A stretch of DNA of 5,697 bases from CAIZGX01 sp964430305 (lineage in GTDB: Bacteria; Bacteroidota; Bacteroidia; Flavobacteriales_D; Sanyastnellaceae): the NCBI GenBank assembly GCA_964430305.1, contig CAYSEX010000094.1, positions 1 to 5,697 of the forward strand, written 5' to 3'. The notes below the pieces were generated by a model. It was not told the DNA's origin. It worked only from the letters and a program-made list of their open reading frames with translations, and did no database searches. Made by a program: the position numbers and the translations under genes. Position 1 is the stretch's first letter. Each line of letters begins with the position of its first letter. Below are positions 4,907 through 5,697 of this stretch, in pieces.

Positions 4907-5697
4907 ATGAAAAAGCTGGATTTACGCGAGATAGGTATAGAACAACTTCAGATGCAATTGAAGGAGTGGGGACAGCCTGCGTTTCGTGCAAAGCAAATTA
5001 CAGAATGGCTTTGGCAAAAAAATGCCTTGAGCACAGATGTCATGCTGAATCTTCCGAAGGGATTACGTGAGCAGTTGAATGAGGCGTATAGTTTTCATGC
5101 TGCTTTGTTGAAAGAACAGCAAGTTAGTTCCGACCGCACGGTAAAATGCGCATTTGAAGTAGAGGGAAATAAAGTGGTTGAAGGGGTTCTTATACCCACC
5201 GCGAAGCGCATGACCGCCTGTATTTCATCTCAAGTTGGTTGCAGTTTGTCATGTAAGTTTTGTGCTACAGGTAGGTTGAAAATGATGCGAAACTTATCTG
5301 CTGGTGAAATCTTTGATCAGGTTAATTATTTGAAGCGTTTTGCAGAACAAAACTATGATACCCCACTGACTAATATTGTATACATGGGTATGGGCGAACC
5401 GCTGTTGAATTACAAAAACGTTTTGGAAAGCATTCGGTGGATTACCACACCAGAAGGTTTGGGGATGTCGCCTCAACGCATAACGGTTAGTACTGCTGGA
5501 ATTGCTAAAATGATTCAGAAACTTGGTGATGACCAAGTGAAGTTCAACCTGGCCTTGTCTTTGCACGCGGCAAACGACGAAAAACGCAATCAAATAATGG
5601 ATATCAATGAGTCGAATAACTTGGAAATTTTGAGCGACGCGCTGCACTATTTCCATGAAAAAACAGGCACGCGTGTTACGTTTGAGTATATCATTTT
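4907..5697 (+). CDS. rlmN: Dual-specificity 23S rRNA/tRNA adenine C2-methyltransferase RlmN, 5' part (runs off right edge)
   Basis: RlmN is a radical SAM enzyme that methylates C2 of A2503 in 23S rRNA and of A37 in some tRNAs. From the ATG at 4907 the frame is open for 263 codons to the window edge, against about 350 for the whole family protein. Visible features are the N-terminal RNA-binding helices with FRAKQITEWLWQK (26-38), E92 in VEGVLIP, the resolving C105 (equivalent to E. coli Cys118), the cluster motif C112-SLS-C116-KF-C119-ATG, NIVYMGMGEPLLNY (156-169), RITVSTAGI (191-199) and NLALSLHAAND (214-224). The second catalytic Cys, near the C-terminus (E. coli Cys355), lies beyond the window. 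The spacing of seven residues from C105 to C112 matches E. coli. The sequence reads as RlmN rather than the resistance enzyme Cfr. There is no Shine-Dalgarno sequence; an exact -7 element lies 8 bases upstream. Confidence 0.96.
   Translation, partial: MKKLDLREIGIEQLQMQLKEWGQPAFRAKQITEWLWQKNALSTDVMLNLPKGLREQLNEAYSFHAALLKEQQVSSDRTVKCAFEVEGNKVVEGVLIPTAKRMTACISSQVGCSLSCKFCATGRLKMMRNLSAGEIFDQVNYLKRFAEQNYDTPLTNIVYMGMGEPLLNYKNVLESIRWITTPEGLGMSPQRITVSTAGIAKMIQKLGDDQVKFNLALSLHAANDEKRNQIMDINESNNLEILSDALHYFHEKTGTRVTFEYII

Noticed and set aside
5294..5656. 120-codon minus-strand open frame inside rlmN
   Set aside because: The plus strand encodes unmistakable RlmN motifs throughout. The antisense frame has no domain.
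4907..5697. Cfr-type antibiotic-resistance methyltransferase
   Set aside because: The N-terminal domain, the FRAKQ...EWLWQK segment and the wording around GMGEPLLNY fit RlmN, and the context is chromosomal with no mobile element.
1..5697. Insertion sequences, CRISPR arrays, tRNA/rRNA genes, toxin-antitoxin or phage modules
   Set aside because: No transposase, long terminal inverted repeats, regularly spaced direct repeats, cloverleaf-like sequence or such protein families were seen on either strand.

Overview
The window is about 40% GC by eye and is almost entirely coding. It most likely comes from a Bacteroidota chromosome, probably Flavobacteriia-like. Four things point there: (i) the protein types, including a free-standing ~157-residue biotin carrier of the kind seen in this phylum, a histidine kinase with a WREMA...HEIKNPLTP core, and an RlmN with the wording I associate with flavobacteria; (ii) no gene start has a convincing Shine-Dalgarno sequence; (iii) exact TAnnTTTG elements, the Bacteroidota -7 promoter consensus, lie just upstream of four starts; (iv) a Cys-rich secreted protein at the left edge resembles surface proteins of this phylum.

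Layout, left to right. Minus strand, 1-731: a biotin carboxyl carrier gene (258-731) is followed with no gap by the 5' part of a secreted-protein gene (1-257) that runs off the left edge. Plus strand, 771-2610: the heme chaperone gene hemW overlaps a cyclase-family metal hydrolase gene by 11 bases, so the two form one transcription unit. It diverges from the carrier gene across a gap of only 39 bases. Minus strand, 2578-4870: a predicted outer-membrane beta-barrel gene overlaps a downstream NtrY-like sensor histidine kinase gene by 23 bases. The kinase gene in turn converges on the cyclase gene with a 33-base tail-to-tail overlap. Plus strand, 4907-5697: the 5' two-thirds or so of rlmN, a radical-SAM rRNA/tRNA adenine methyltransferase, runs off the right edge and diverges from the barrel gene across 36 bases.

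Most genes are core housekeeping: a carboxylase subunit, heme trafficking and RNA modification. The barrel-kinase pair is the part most likely to sense the envelope or environment. I see no mobile element, CRISPR array, RNA gene, toxin-antitoxin pair or defence system, and no stretch over 40 bases without a gene. The most notable signal is the placement of promoter-like TAnnTTTG elements 4-8 bases before start codons, which suggests leaderless or nearly leaderless mRNAs. A C7 tract near the start of the barrel gene is a possible slippage site.
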